A stretch of DNA of 64,000 nucleotides. It comes from Lytechinus variegatus. Lineage: Eukaryota > Echinodermata > Echinoidea > Temnopleuroida > Toxopneustidae. The position numbers and the translations under genes were made by a program. The notes beneath the pieces are model-generated. The model made no database searches. It saw only the letters and a program-made list of their open reading frames with translations, and had not been told where the DNA came from. Positions 21,998 through 33,891 of this stretch are shown piece after piece (within the stretch, counting starts at the first letter, position 1; each line of letters starts with the position of its first letter). The stretch spans positions 34,905,000 to 34,968,999 of the forward strand of contig NC_054749.1 of the NCBI RefSeq assembly GCF_018143015.1, given 5' to 3'.

Positions 21998-22642
21998 TGT
22001 CGTGTTGGGGAATGGGATCGGTGATTATTGAAGCGTAATGAAGAAACTTGTAGAAAGTTATACAGTTCAAATCACAATTTATTTAATTATCAATATTCAG
22101 CTACAGTTCGAAGTACATGAAGATTCAGATATAACAGGAGACGATGAATATAATAGTTTCGAAGTATAAGATTAAGATTCGGAGTGAAGTTAATATAATA
22201 TTCGATGGACGTCTAAGTCTTGAAGTCAGTCAGTCTATCTGGATGAGTGTGGGTCTAGTATTCTATCGTTGGTGTTCTCTTCTCTATCCTCTTCTAATAA
22301 TCAAGAAGTCTTATTTATATCATTTGTTTTGGGGGTGTAACTATTAAAGGTGGGAGTGATCTAAACTTGATCTGATTGGTCTACAGGTCACTGTCTATCA
22401 AACTTTCTCTGGTATCAAGGGTGTGGTGATGCTCTGTGCAAGTGACTGGGGCTGGAGTGTGAGTCATACTTCTTCCATGAAGTTAGCTGACGTCACTGAG
22501 GGTTGGTCTTTTATGGTCAAGGCTTAGCAGTTAAATGGTATTGGGGGTTTGGGGATTCTAAGATGGCATTGGGGGAGTTTGTAAACAAGTGAGGGTGAAT
22601 GACTGAAAGGATAACAGGAAGTTATATTCATACTACATAACA
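21998..22642 (-). repeat. 5' LTR of the LTR element
   Basis: Right long terminal repeat, about 645 bp. It is the 5' LTR because the primer-binding site starts immediately inside it on the minus strand. Confidence 0.85.
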
Positions 22643-22649
22643 TTTCTTT

Positions 22650-23142
22650 TTTTTGCAGTAATTTCTTCAATAACTTTATAAGATAAAAGATATTAATTAA
22701 ATTGTTTTAAACTAGGGAGAGTCTCTTGGTAATTACATCGCAAAATGAATTGTTTACCAAGTAAAATTAGAAAATTAATTGCTAAGGTGGATGGACTAAG
22801 TGGTTCTACTTTAGTAATCCAAATAAAATAGTATCTCGTGAAAGGAAATAATTAGGATTAAAGTCAGTCACTCTCATACGCAACGCGTTCCAAAAGGATG
22901 CTATTCTAGGGCATGCAAAAAACAAATGATCCAATGTCTCGGGTGTCGCATTGCAAAAAGAGCATAATGCATTGGTTTTCTTTTCTATCTTTGTAAGCCA
23001 TTCATTTGTAGGTATTAAGTTATTCAAAATGTTCTAGTGTGTGATTCGAAGTCTGGTGTCAATAGTGATTCGTAATGGAAGAGTGAACAATTTGGAAGTC
23101 TGTGGCATATCGATGTTGTAAAGTTGATTAAAGCGAGTAAAC
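22650..23142 (-). mobile_element. LINE 3' fragment with RT zinc-binding motif (L1/Tx1-like)
   Basis: The minus-strand frame at 23027-22806 reads LIPTNEWLTKI, then CSFCNATPETLDHLFFACP, the CCHC-like zinc-binding module found at the C-terminus of L1/Tx1-type LINE ORF2. Weaker homologous sequence extends to about 23130 (LPLRITIDTRL). Truncated, so not active. Confidence 0.75.
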
Positions 23143-23315
23143 ACACTGTAAAAATGAAGTGCTTACTAGTATTTAGTACTTTCAGTGCTTGTATAGTGAC
23201 TGCACTATGAGTGCTAATTTTCTAGTTTAAATTTGCACTAGAAAATCAGCACTCGCGGTGCAGTCACTATACAAGCACTGTAAGTGCTAAATTAGCACTA
23301 CAATTTTTACAGTGC
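23143..23315. mobile_element. MITE, CACTGTAAAAATGAAGTGC family
   Basis: A full palindrome: ACACTGTAAAAATGAAGTGC at left and GCACTACAATTTTTACAGTG at right, with AGTGACTGCAC and GTGCAGTCACT pairs inside and CTAGTTTAAATTTGCACTAG at the loop. Confidence 0.85.
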
Positions 23316-23348
23316 ACCTTGGAGGTTTAAGAGTATTACTACTACTGC

Positions 23349-23514
23349 TACACTGTACAAAAATGAAGTGCTAATTTAGCATTTAACATTGCTCGTACAG
23401 TGACTGCACAACGAGTGCTGATTTTGTAGTTTAAATTTCAACTAAAAAATCAGCACTATACATGTACATGCACTGTAAGTGCTAAATCATCACTTCGTTT
23501 TTTTTTACAGTGTA
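23349..23514. mobile_element. MITE, same family, second copy
   Basis: TACACTGTACAAAAATGAAG at left, TTTTTTTTACAGTGTA at right, flanked by TAC-type microsatellite. The central pairs are diverged. Confidence 0.8.
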
Positions 23515-23593
23515 CTATAACTGCTAATACTTCTTACGACTAACACTACTACTACTACTACTACAAATACTAGTAGTGGTAGTGGTAGTAGTA

Positions 23594-23700
<107 letters not shown>

Positions 23701-24297
23701 TTACTTCTATTACTACTTCCACTACTACTTCCACTACTTATTCTATTACAGTACTACTACTACTACTACTACTACACATACTAGTAATAGTAGTGGTAGT
23801 AGTATACTACTACTACTACTGCTACTATTACTACTACTACTACTGCTACTACTAGTACTACTACTACTTTTACTACTAATAAAACTACTACTACTACTTC
23901 TACACATACTAGTAATAGTAGTGGTAGTAGTAGACTACTACTACTACTACTGCTACTATTACTACTACTACTACTGCTACTAGTACTACTACTATACTAC
24001 TACTACTATTTCTTCAACTACAACTACTACCACTACTACTAATTCTACTACTACCTACTACTACTACTTTTACTACTAATAAAACTACAACTACTACTAG
24101 TACTACTACTATACTACTACTATTTCTTCTACTACAACTACTACCACTACTACTAATTCTACTACTACTACTACTACTACTACTACAAATATTGCTATTG
24201 CTACTACTGCTACTATTACTACTATCAACACTCTTAATGAAGTGCTAGATTAGCACTATATTTTTACAATGTATTACTACTATAACTGCTACTTCTC

Positions 24298-24328
<31 letters not shown>

Positions 24329-24411
24329 TACTACTACAAATACTAGTAGTAGTAGTAGTGGTAGTGGTAGAAGTATACTTCTACTACTATTACTGCTACT
24401 ATAACTTCTAC

Positions 24412-24549
24412 TACACTGTAAAAATGAAGTGCTAATTTAGCACTTACGGTGCTTGTATAGTGACTGCACTACGAGTGCTGATTTCTCGTAGTGCAGTCAC
24501 TATACAAGCACCGTTAGTGCTAAATTAGCACTTCATTTTTTACAGTGTA
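24412..24549. mobile_element. MITE inside TAC microsatellite
   Basis: TACACTGTAAAAATGAAGTG to CATTTTTTACAGTGTA, nearly perfect arms around GAGTGCTGATTTCTCG. Target TA supplied by the surrounding TAC repeat. Confidence 0.85.
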
Positions 24550-24568
24550 CTACTACTATCACTTCTAT

Positions 24569-24642
<74 letters not shown>

Positions 24643-24643
24643 T

Positions 24644-24720
<77 letters not shown>

Positions 24721-24736
24721 TTACTACTACTACTAT

Positions 24737-24826
<90 letters not shown>

Positions 24827-24879
24827 CACTTCTAATAATTCTTTTACTACTACTACTACTACTACTACTACTATTGCTA

Positions 24880-24985
24880 CTTGATATAGGGTTTATATAT
24901 TGCGCACATTTCCACCTTGTTAAGTGCTCAAGGTGCTCTTATATTACCCGACTAAGCTAGGCGTTCATAGCGCACACTTTTACTA
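24880..24985. repeat. Dispersed GCGCAC/GTGCTC fragment
   Basis: TATATTGCGCACATTTCCAC, AAGTGCTCAAGG and CTAAGCTAGGCGTTCATAGC. Related copies at about 25990-26085, 26516-26612 and 27853-27950. Probably antisense SINE/LINE 3' ends embedded in the microsatellite. Confidence 0.65.
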
Positions 24986-25017
24986 CATGTACTTTACTGC
25001 TACTGCTCTACTAATAA

Positions 25018-25363
25018 TAATATTCTGCATTTATACAGCGCTTGATACATCGGAACGACGTCTCTAAGCGTTTTACAGACACATTATTACCCCGGTCATC
25101 AGATACTTGCATGCCCGCATACAGTGTATGCACCATCTCCACTCCCTGGGGCGCATTCCAACAAGAGTTCCAACTCAGGCTCAATTGCTAGGCATACTAC
25201 ATATAGGCTTTTACATCCTACCGGGTAACCATTTAACACCTCGGTGGAGAGTGGCAAAGTGTGGATTGACGTCTTACCAAAGGACACTAGGCCATGGTGG
25301 GACTCGAACACACGACCCTCTGATTACAAGGCGAGAGTCAGAACCGCTACACCACGATGCTTC
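25018..25363 (-). mobile_element. tRNA-derived SINE (antisense)
   Basis: Read on the minus strand, the head GTGTAGCGGTTCTGACTC and GTGTGTTCGAGTCCCACC has A- and B-box-like features, followed by a ~260-bp body and a (TTA)n tail at the low-coordinate end. A near-identical copy is at 26645-26996. Confidence 0.8.
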
Positions 25364-25504
25364 CAGTACTACTACTACTACTATTTCTACAACTACTATT
25401 ACTACTACTATACTATTACTACTTCTACTACTACACTGTAAAAAAAGAAGTTCTAGTTTAGCATTTACAGTGTATTACTATAACTGCTAATACTACTCGT
25501 ACTA

Positions 25505-25541
<37 letters not shown>

Positions 25542-26247
25542 AACAAATACTATTAGTGGTAGTAGGATACTACTTCTACTGCTACTATTACTAGTAGTAG
25601 TAGTAGTACTGCTACTACTACTTCTACTATTACTATTACAACTACTATTCTATTACTACTACTACCACTACTACTTCCACTACTAATTCTATTACTACTT
25701 CTACTACTACTACTACTACTATTACTACTACTGCTACTATTTTTACTACTTATAATACTACTACTGCTACTAGTACTAGTACTGCTACTACTACTACTAC
25801 TACTATTTCTTCTACTACTACTTCCACTACTACTAATTCTACTACTACTACTACTACAAATATTGCTATTGCTACTACTACTACTTCTACTACTACTACT
25901 AATACTACTACTATTACTACTACCACTATCACTTAATTAATACTACTACTTCCACTAATAATAATTCTTTTACTACTACTACTATTTTAATATAGGGTAT
26001 TTATATTGCGCACATATCCACCTTGTTAGGTGCTCAAGGCGCTCCTATATTTTTCCTCCTAAGCTAGGCGTTCATAGCGCACTCTTTTATTACTAATAAT
26101 ACTGCTACTGCTTCTAGTACTACTACAACTACTACTACTGAAATTTCTACAACTACCACTTCTACTACTACAAATATTACTATTGCTACTACTGCGCAGT
26201 AGTAGTAGTAGTAGTAGTAGTACTACTACTACTACTATTACTTCTAT

Positions 26248-26285
<38 letters not shown>

Positions 26286-26286
26286 T

Positions 26287-26372
<86 letters not shown>

Positions 26373-26373
26373 T

Positions 26374-26426
<53 letters not shown>

Positions 26427-26469
26427 TTACTACTACTACTACTACTACTACCACTTCTAATAATTATTT

Positions 26470-26504
<35 letters not shown>

Positions 26505-26644
26505 TACTGCTACTTGATATAGGGTTTATATATTGCGCACATTTCCACCTTGTTAAGTGCTCAAGGCGCTCTTATATTACCCGACTAAGCTAGGCGTTAA
26601 TAGCGCACACTTTTACTACATGTACTTTACTGCTACTGCTCTAC

Positions 26645-26996
26645 TAATAATAATATTCTGCATTTATATAGCGCTTGATACATCGGAACGACGTCTCTAA
26701 GCGTTTTACAGACACATTATTACCCCGGTCATCAGATCCTTGCATGCCCGCATACAGTGTATGCACCATCTCCACTCCCTGGGGCGCATTCCAACAAGAG
26801 TTCCAACTCAGGCTCAATTGCTAGGCATACTACATATAGGCTTTTACATCCTACCGGGTAACCATTTAACACCTCGGTGGAGAGTGGCAAAGTGTGGATT
26901 GACGTCTTGCCAAAGGACACTAGGTCATGGTGGGACTCGAACACACGACCCTCTGATTACAAGGCGAGAGTCAGAACCGCTACACCACGATGCTTC
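26645..26996 (-). mobile_element. tRNA-derived SINE (antisense), duplicated with flanks
   Basis: Nearly identical to 25018-25363. The similarity also covers the preceding GCGCAC fragment and following microsatellite, so a ~0.6-kb block was copied rather than a second insertion having occurred. Confidence 0.8.
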
Positions 26997-27471
26997 CAGT
27001 ACTACTACTACTACTACTACTACTACTATTTCTACAACTACTATTACTACTACTATACTATTACTAATACTACATGTATTACTACCACTGCTACTATTAC
27101 TACTAGTACGTACTACTATTACTATTACTACTACTACTACTATTACTACTACTACTACTACTACAACAACTATTACTGCTACTACTACTATTACTACTTC
27201 TACTACTAGACTGTAAAAAAAGAAGTGCTAGTTTAGCATTTACAGTGTATTACTATAATTGCTAATACTACTCGTACTACTACCACTACTACTACTACTA
27301 CTACAACAAATACAGTACTATTAGTGGTAGTAGGATACTACTTCTACTGCTACTATTACTAGTAGTAGTACTACTACTACTACTACTACTACTTCTACTA
27401 TTACTATTACAACTACTATTCTATTACTACTACTACCACTACTACTTCCACTACTAATTCTATTACTACTT

Positions 27472-27527
<56 letters not shown>

Positions 27528-27588
27528 GCTACTACTGCTACTACTACTACTACCACTACTACTTCCACTACTAATTCTATTACTACTT

Positions 27589-27623
<35 letters not shown>

Positions 27624-28261
27624 GCTACTATTTTTACTACTTATAATACTACTACTGCTACTAGTACTAGTACTGCTACTACTACTACTACTATTTCTTC
27701 TACTACTACTTCCACTACTACTAATTCTACTACTACTACTACTACTACCAATATTGCTCTTGCTACTACTACTACTACTATTACTACTACCACTATCACT
27801 TATATTAATACTACTACTTCCACTAATAATAATTCTTTTACTACTACTACTTAATATAGGATATTTATATTGCGCACATATCCGCCTTGTTAGGTGCTCA
27901 AGGCGCTCCTATATTTTTCCTCCGAAGCTAGGCGTTCATAGCGCACACTTTTATTACTAATAATACTGCTACTAGTACTATTACTACTACAACTACTACT
28001 ACTGAAATTTCTACAACTACCACTACTACTACTACAAATATTACTATTGCTACTACTGCGCAGTAGAAGTAGTAGTAGTAGTAGTAGTACTACTACTACT
28101 ACTTCTACTACTACTATTACTTCTATTACTACCACTACTACTACTAATTCTATTACTACTACTACTACTAATTTTACTACTAGTAATACTACTACTGCTA
28201 CTATTACTACTACTTAATTCTTCTACTATTAATACTACTATACTACTGCTGCTGCTACTCG

Positions 28262-28450
28262 CGGGGGGGGGGGGGCACTCAAATGTATTGCTGTACACAC
28301 GCGCGGCCAAATTATTTCCAAACACCCCCTAACGAGTATTTCTCTGTGTGCAAAATAACCCCCTTCACAAGTTTTCGCAGGCTTTATTTACACATTTTGG
28401 CCCCTAAACAAGTTGTTTCCAGAATATGTCCCCCGGGGGGAAAAACATAC
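28262..28450. repeat. Dispersed repeat with AACGAGTATTTCTC/GCGCGGCC
   Basis: G-run followed by CACACGCGCGGCC and CCCCTAACGAGTATTTC. A diverged relative is at about 29440-29540 (ACCCTTAACGAGTGCACGC). Function unknown. Confidence 0.5.
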
Positions 28451-28589
28451 CCGAAACACTAATACTTCGATACTACTACTTCTGATTCTACTATACTACT
28501 ACTACTACTTTTAATTCTACTACAACTTCTTTCTACTACTACGTCTATGGGTTGGTGGCTTTTACCAGCAGTATAAAAGTATAAACATT

Positions 28590-29422
28590 GAATACACTGT
28601 AAAAAATGAAGTGCTGATTTAGCACTTGCAGTGCTTGTATAGCATTAAACTCAATTAACCGATCCCGAAACAGAGGGGATACAAAATATACCCAGAAATT
28701 ATAAAATTGCACGCTACAACAATATAATAGATCTAATATTGGGCAGAATTATCGGAGGATCTAACAAAATTGATAGGATAATGCCGGGAAATGTTATATA
28801 TAATACTCCCAGATCTACAAGCAATGTCATTGCGAATATTTCAGTCAAATTTACACAGGTTCCGCCTATTCACTTGAACCAAGGCATTAAGTTTTCAAAA
28901 TAAAAAGAATTGAGAATGGTCTAGCAGTGATATCCAGATCCAGAAAACCCCCGCTGGCTTTCCATTAATAGCTGGAAGTAGAAAAAAGTATAAAATAGTA
29001 ATTGAATTGGGAATGAAGTAGATATGAGACTTCGAATTACTTACTAATATCTAAAATGACACACTTCCGGTTTTACTGCCGAGGAACAACCCAATCAATG
29101 TTGTGCAAATTGGAGTCGCGAGAGCATGCAGTGTATTGTTGGAGAGTAAAACTTGTGCACGTCCTGGCAACATACACGTATCATTTTTTCGATACACTAT
29201 CCGTATACTGCGATAATATTGCCAGTACAGTTGTCCTATCGAAAGCTCACTCCACCGTGACTGGATATTATGGGCTTGTCAGGTTAAAGTAGCCACCTTT
29301 CGAAGCTTGCAGCTGTAAATTGCAAGCCAGGCAAACGTTACAAACGAAATAAATCAATTTTGAAAGAAGTAAAAACTCCAAAACCGCGCCTGAATCTAGG
29401 ACTAGACAGCTGGAATTACCAG
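28590..29422. other. End block of copy 1, conserved with copy 2
   Basis: Starts with half of a MITE (28593-28642), then non-coding DNA matching 57190-58092 at roughly 90% by eye, including CACTTCCGGTTTTACTGCCG. Possibly promoter-proximal DNA of the minus-strand gene. No exon identified. Confidence 0.4.
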
Positions 29423-29540
29423 TCTGTCAAAACTATCCCTTTTTTTGTTGAAAATCGGTGTTTTTGATACCCTTAACGAGTGCACGCGCAGCCCCCGTCA
29501 AAACCTGAAAAAACACCCCTTTAAACGCAAAACACACCCC

Positions 29541-30146
29541 TTTAAAGGTCAAGTCCAACCCAGGAAAATGCTGATTTGAATAAATAGATAAAAATCAAAC
29601 TACCACATGACAATTTCATTAAAATCAGATGTAAAATAAGAAAGTTATGACTTTTAAAAGTTTCGCTCATTTTTCACAAAACAGTGATATGCACAGTGAG
29701 TGAGTCAGTCGATGATGTCCATCACTCAATATTTCTTTTGTTTTTTATTATTTGAATTATTCAACATTTGATTTTTTATAGATTTGACAATAAGGACCAA
29801 CTTGACTGAACCATATAGTATTAAACAATGCTAATTCCACATGTTCAGGGAGGAATTAATCCTTGTATCGCTTGACAATGAGGAGAAAATTAAAATATTT
29901 CATATTTCATATAATATAATATAATACAAAAGAAATAGTGAGTGGATGACGTCATAGTCTCTCCATTTGCATACCAGCCAGGATGTGCATATAACTGTTT
30001 TGTGAAGTTAAGTGAAACTTTAAAAATGTCATAACTTTTTTTAATTTTACATCCGATTTTGATGAAATTTTCAGTGTTATGCTTGTTGGATTTTTCTCTT
30101 TTTATTCAAATCAACCTTTTTTTGCTGTGGTGGACTTGTCCTTTAA
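29541..30146. mobile_element. Palindromic element, TTTAAAGGTCAAGTCC ends
   Basis: Ends TTTAAAGGTCAAGTCC and GGACTTGTCCTTTAA. Inner arms match over AAAATCAGATGTAAAATAAG and its reverse complement. TTAA at both ends would fit a piggyBac-type target, but TTAA may belong to the repeat. Relatives at 61194, 63429 and 63538. Confidence 0.75.
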
Positions 30147-30149
30147 TAC

Positions 30150-31060
30150 CCAAAAGTAAAACTGAATGGCAAGGACCTTACTTTCCAAAGTTCTAAACGG
30201 TTTCTGGGAGTGATTTTTTATCAGTAGATGCAAAAGAAAATTGAATATCATCCGCAATCTAACAGGAACCACATGGGGATGCTCAACGAAATCTCTTTTA
30301 ACGGTCTATAGATCAGAGCCTATATACGACTATGGCTGTGAAGCATATATGACAACGCATCACCCTCTATTAAAAAACAACTGGATTCGATTCAGTATCA
30401 AGCCCTAAGAATATGTGCAGATGCACTACCACTCGCTTCTTTGGAAGCTCTCCAGGTGGAATTAGGAGAACTTCCACTCGATATCCGAAGACAGATGTCT
30501 GATAACTTTCGTCAAAAGATTGAAACGCATAAAAACCATCCTGTATTAAAAGGCATCGATTCATGTTGGCAGTTGGAACTTTCCAAACTACAAAAAATAA
30601 ATAAACCATTTGGCTGTAGAACGGAAAACCAGGGCTCCCAAATTGAAAAAAATATTAGCAATTTTCCACCGTGGTTCTCATAGCCCATGTAGTATCCACT
30701 GAACTTAGTTACTCTTTGAATAAGAACGAAAACCCCTCATTTCTGTATCAAGAAAGCCTCAGACTTATTAACAAGAAATGGTCCCATCAACTACACATAT
30801 ATGCACATGGGTCAAAAGCACCCAATACAGGTGCTTCTGTGGCTTCTTTCTTCGTACCCACATGGTCTTACCACCAATCAAAAAGACTAAGTGATAATAC
30901 TTCAGTTTTCCGTGCTGAGCTGGCTGCAATAGCACTTGCTTTATATAGAATGGGAACAGTCATCTTAAGTGAGTCACAATGTTCGCTGTTTGCTATACAA
31001 AATATGAAAATCATATCTTTTGTAACTGAAATACTAATATTAATATGGTGTACACACCAG
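30150..31060 (+). mobile_element. LINE remnant with RNase H (I/Nimb-like)
   Basis: Frame fragments read YGCEAY, then LASLEALQVELGELPLDIRR (30441-30683), then a partial RNase H domain: LHIYAHGSK with RAELAAIALAL (30671-31168). RT C-terminus followed by RNase H is typical of I-group LINEs. The frame is interrupted several times, so it is an old copy. Confidence 0.7.
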
Positions 31061-31169
31061 GGTGACCAGATTTCACAAAATGAAATACGGGACAATCGAC
31101 AGCCGGGTCGACCGAGCCAGGTCTTAAAAAGTATCAACAAAAAAGGCTACAAAATGTTAGACTTGTAGA

Positions 31170-31815
31170 AAATTATAAAGAAAAGGAAGGGAGGGTGAAC
31201 GAAATAAAGGAGAGAAAGAAAGAGGAAAGAAAGCAAAAATGAAGGGGTGAAGTAAAGAAAATGAAGGAAATGAAGAAAAAGGAAAAGAAAAGGGCTGAAA
31301 TGACGAAAACAAGAAAAAAAAGCTTTCCGTCATTCTTTGAAATGAATAAAAAAAAGCAGAAAAAAGGAGAAAGAATGAAGGAAAAATGTTTCCTTCATTT
31401 TTTGAAAGAAACAAAGAAAGAAAGAAGAAAAGAAGAAGGAATCAGGAACGGAAAGATTTAGGGAAAATAATTAGGAGGAAAAAAATAAAGGATGAAAGAG
31501 AGGGAGGAAAGAATGAAGGGATGAGAGAAAAAAAGAAAATAATGGAAAGAGAGAAAGAACGAAAAGAAAAAAGAGAGGAAGGGAGAACGAAGCAAAGAAA
31601 ACTTTAAGGAAAGAAAGAATGAAGGAAATAAAAAGGGAAATATAAGAGAAAGAATGAAAGAAAAATGAACAGAGAAAGGATCAGGAAAGAAAGCTAGAAA
31701 AGAATGGAAATGAAGATAGTTGGAACAAGAAAGGCAAGCAGGAATGATAGAATTAAGGATCAAGAAAGAAGGATAGAAAAGGAAGAAAAATGAAAGAAAG
31801 AAAGAAAGAGGAAAA
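31170..31815. repeat. ~645-bp near-pure purine tract
   Basis: Built of GAAA, GGAAA and GAAGG words with few pyrimidines on the plus strand. Open frames of Lys/Glu/Arg or Phe/Ser are composition artefacts. Confidence 0.9.
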
Positions 31816-33070
31816 AAGGTTAAACCTCAAGTAAAAAAAGTCCAATCATCTAACAAATATCTTAATGATATTTGGGGTTTTTTTACATATTTTAAAAATT
31901 GCTAGAAAACTAAAATGTTTTAAAAATGATAAAATTTCAAAAGTGAAGCATTGTAAAACTTAAAATTCAGATGAAACATCGCGGCATCACTCCTAAGCAT
32001 CTCTCATCCCATTACAAGTTCGCACCGATCGCAACAAGACTCAAAACGAATGTTGAAAACTCAATAACTTGCTCCTCCGACTACACCGCAAACCAGTTAT
32101 CTAATAATTCATAACATAATTATAAAAAAACCTCCGATTTTGTGATTATTTTGGTGGAAAACTGCTCATCATGTGAGATTGTTTGCACCATTGACAATCT
32201 GCTCAAATCCTACATGCCTGTGTGTTTGTGTGTAGATTGAAATGTAGTTTCTCTTTTTTTATTGCGATGCAATGCTTTGATTGGGTTTGATTGACAAGTC
32301 ACCAGGGACACTACTGTCTCCGCTCAGGAATACCAATTCAAATCATAGATTTTGAGTGAAAGTGTGAATGCATGATACTAAAGACGAATTGCCATCTTCA
32401 TCACCTAGGGCCTTTTTACACGAGACATTTGAATCATCATTGTAATGATTATTGCAATTCCTCTTTGAATCACTTTACCATTCATATAGCAGGTCCACCA
32501 TTCGGTGCTCATGGCACTTCAAGAAAAATAAACACAACACGCAAACAACAATGGAAAACGAAAAAGAATAGAATTTTGAATTCTCCTGAATAAACACACT
32601 AAGCTAAATACAATTAACAAAGAATGAAATTATACCCAAACCAATCAAAGGCAATTATTTAATAAAAATACAACTAGATTTTTGTTTCATTAATTTCTGG
32701 AACAGATTAGGATATATATACATATATATTCCAAATAATAGACATCGTAACATACACACTTGTAATTATAATTATATGTAGATACACTGAAACCATCCAA
32801 TGGGATTTGACTACAGTAATGGATCTCAAATAAGTAATATGCTTGTTAAAGTTTAAGTATACTCTTCCCCGCAAGAACCAACAGCATTCGAGAGTTTACA
32901 AACTTTTTGATATTTTTGACCAGAATTATCGTATTTTGATTAGAAGAACACCTTATCACAGGGGAACATTTTTTTTTCGTTTCAGAAGGCAGTTTTTACA
33001 GTTACAAGCAACATGGACTCTCGTGCATTTTGAATTATATCAGTGAATATAAAATGTGAAATTTGATTTA
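31816..33070. other. Spacer DNA, no gene seen
   Basis: AT-rich. No coding, RNA or repeat structure recognised. Confidence 0.4.
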
Positions 33071-33891
33071 TACAGTGCGTCCCAGAAAAACGAAACCGAG
33101 ATTTAGCGATGATTTATCATAACTTAATCATAAATAAAATAGACAAATGACCTATCAATGTAAAGCTTAGAATCTCCTCTTTCATCTGGTATTACTTAGA
33201 TTATTTCTCATTCACGCATGAATGAGCAAAAACAATTTGAAAAGGGGATACCAAAAAGTCACTTGGCGGGCCGTATCTGTGTTTTAAAAAAAAACCACAT
33301 TTTTAAAAAGTTCAATATCTGCTCTTTAATTTGATACCTCAATTACAGAAAATGGTCAAGAAATAACAAAGTTCTGGTTATTTGAAATAAGGCTTGAATT
33401 TCAATAATTTCAGAAAATGAAGAGGTTTTACAGGCTAGCGTTCAAACTCACTCGACACTCCGTTTTGTTGACGATCAGCCATGCATGAAGTCTTTTGTTA
33501 CCACGCGATAGCTTCTGTGGGAAACCGGTGAAAACAAGTTTATTTAATGAACTTAGGGAAATACAAGCATTGTTTCGAGGGATCATAACTTTTTTAATTC
33601 TCGACCATTTTCTGTGATTAAGGTATCAAAGAAAAGAGCAGATACTGAACTTTTTAGTCATGTGATTTTCTTTTTGAAATTCAGATACCCACCGCCAAGT
33701 GAGTTTTTGGCATCCTCTCTTCGAATTGTTTTTACTCATTCATGCGTGAATGAGGAATAATCTAAGTAATACCAGATGAAAGAGGAGATTCTAAGCTTTA
33801 CATTGATAGGTCATTTGTCTATTTTATTTATGATTAAGTTATGATAAATCATCGCTAAATCTCGGTTTCGTTTTTTCTGGGACGCACTGTA
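33071..33891. mobile_element. Long-arm inverted-repeat DNA element, TACAGTGCGTCCCAG ends
   Basis: Termini TACAGTGCGTCCCAGAAAAA and TTTTTTCTGGGACGCACTGTA. Arms of about 300 bp remain alignable (33073-33385 with 33590-33889), including ATTCACGCATGAATGAG and GAGCAGATA pairs. TA ends suggest a Tc1/mariner-type non-autonomous element. No transposase. Confidence 0.85.

Larger units (their letters stand above)
18880..22642 (-). mobile_element. Non-coding LTR retrotransposon (fossil), two ~645-bp LTRs
   Basis: Direct repeats 18880-19525 and 21998-22642, ending TG...CA and about 98% alike by eye, enclose about 2.5 kb. Orientation is minus: a primer-binding site (TGGTGGAGAACCGG) begins directly inside the right LTR, and a polypurine tract (AAAGAAAGGGGA) abuts the left LTR. 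A 4-bp TTTC target duplication flanks it. No gag or pol coding sequence is apparent in the interior, so it appears non-autonomous (TRIM/LARD-like). Superfamily not determined. LTR similarity suggests a young insertion. It is absent from copy 2. Confidence 0.85.

Noticed and set aside
31157-31763. Lys/Glu-rich and Phe/Ser-rich open frames
   Set aside because: Produced by the homopurine tract.
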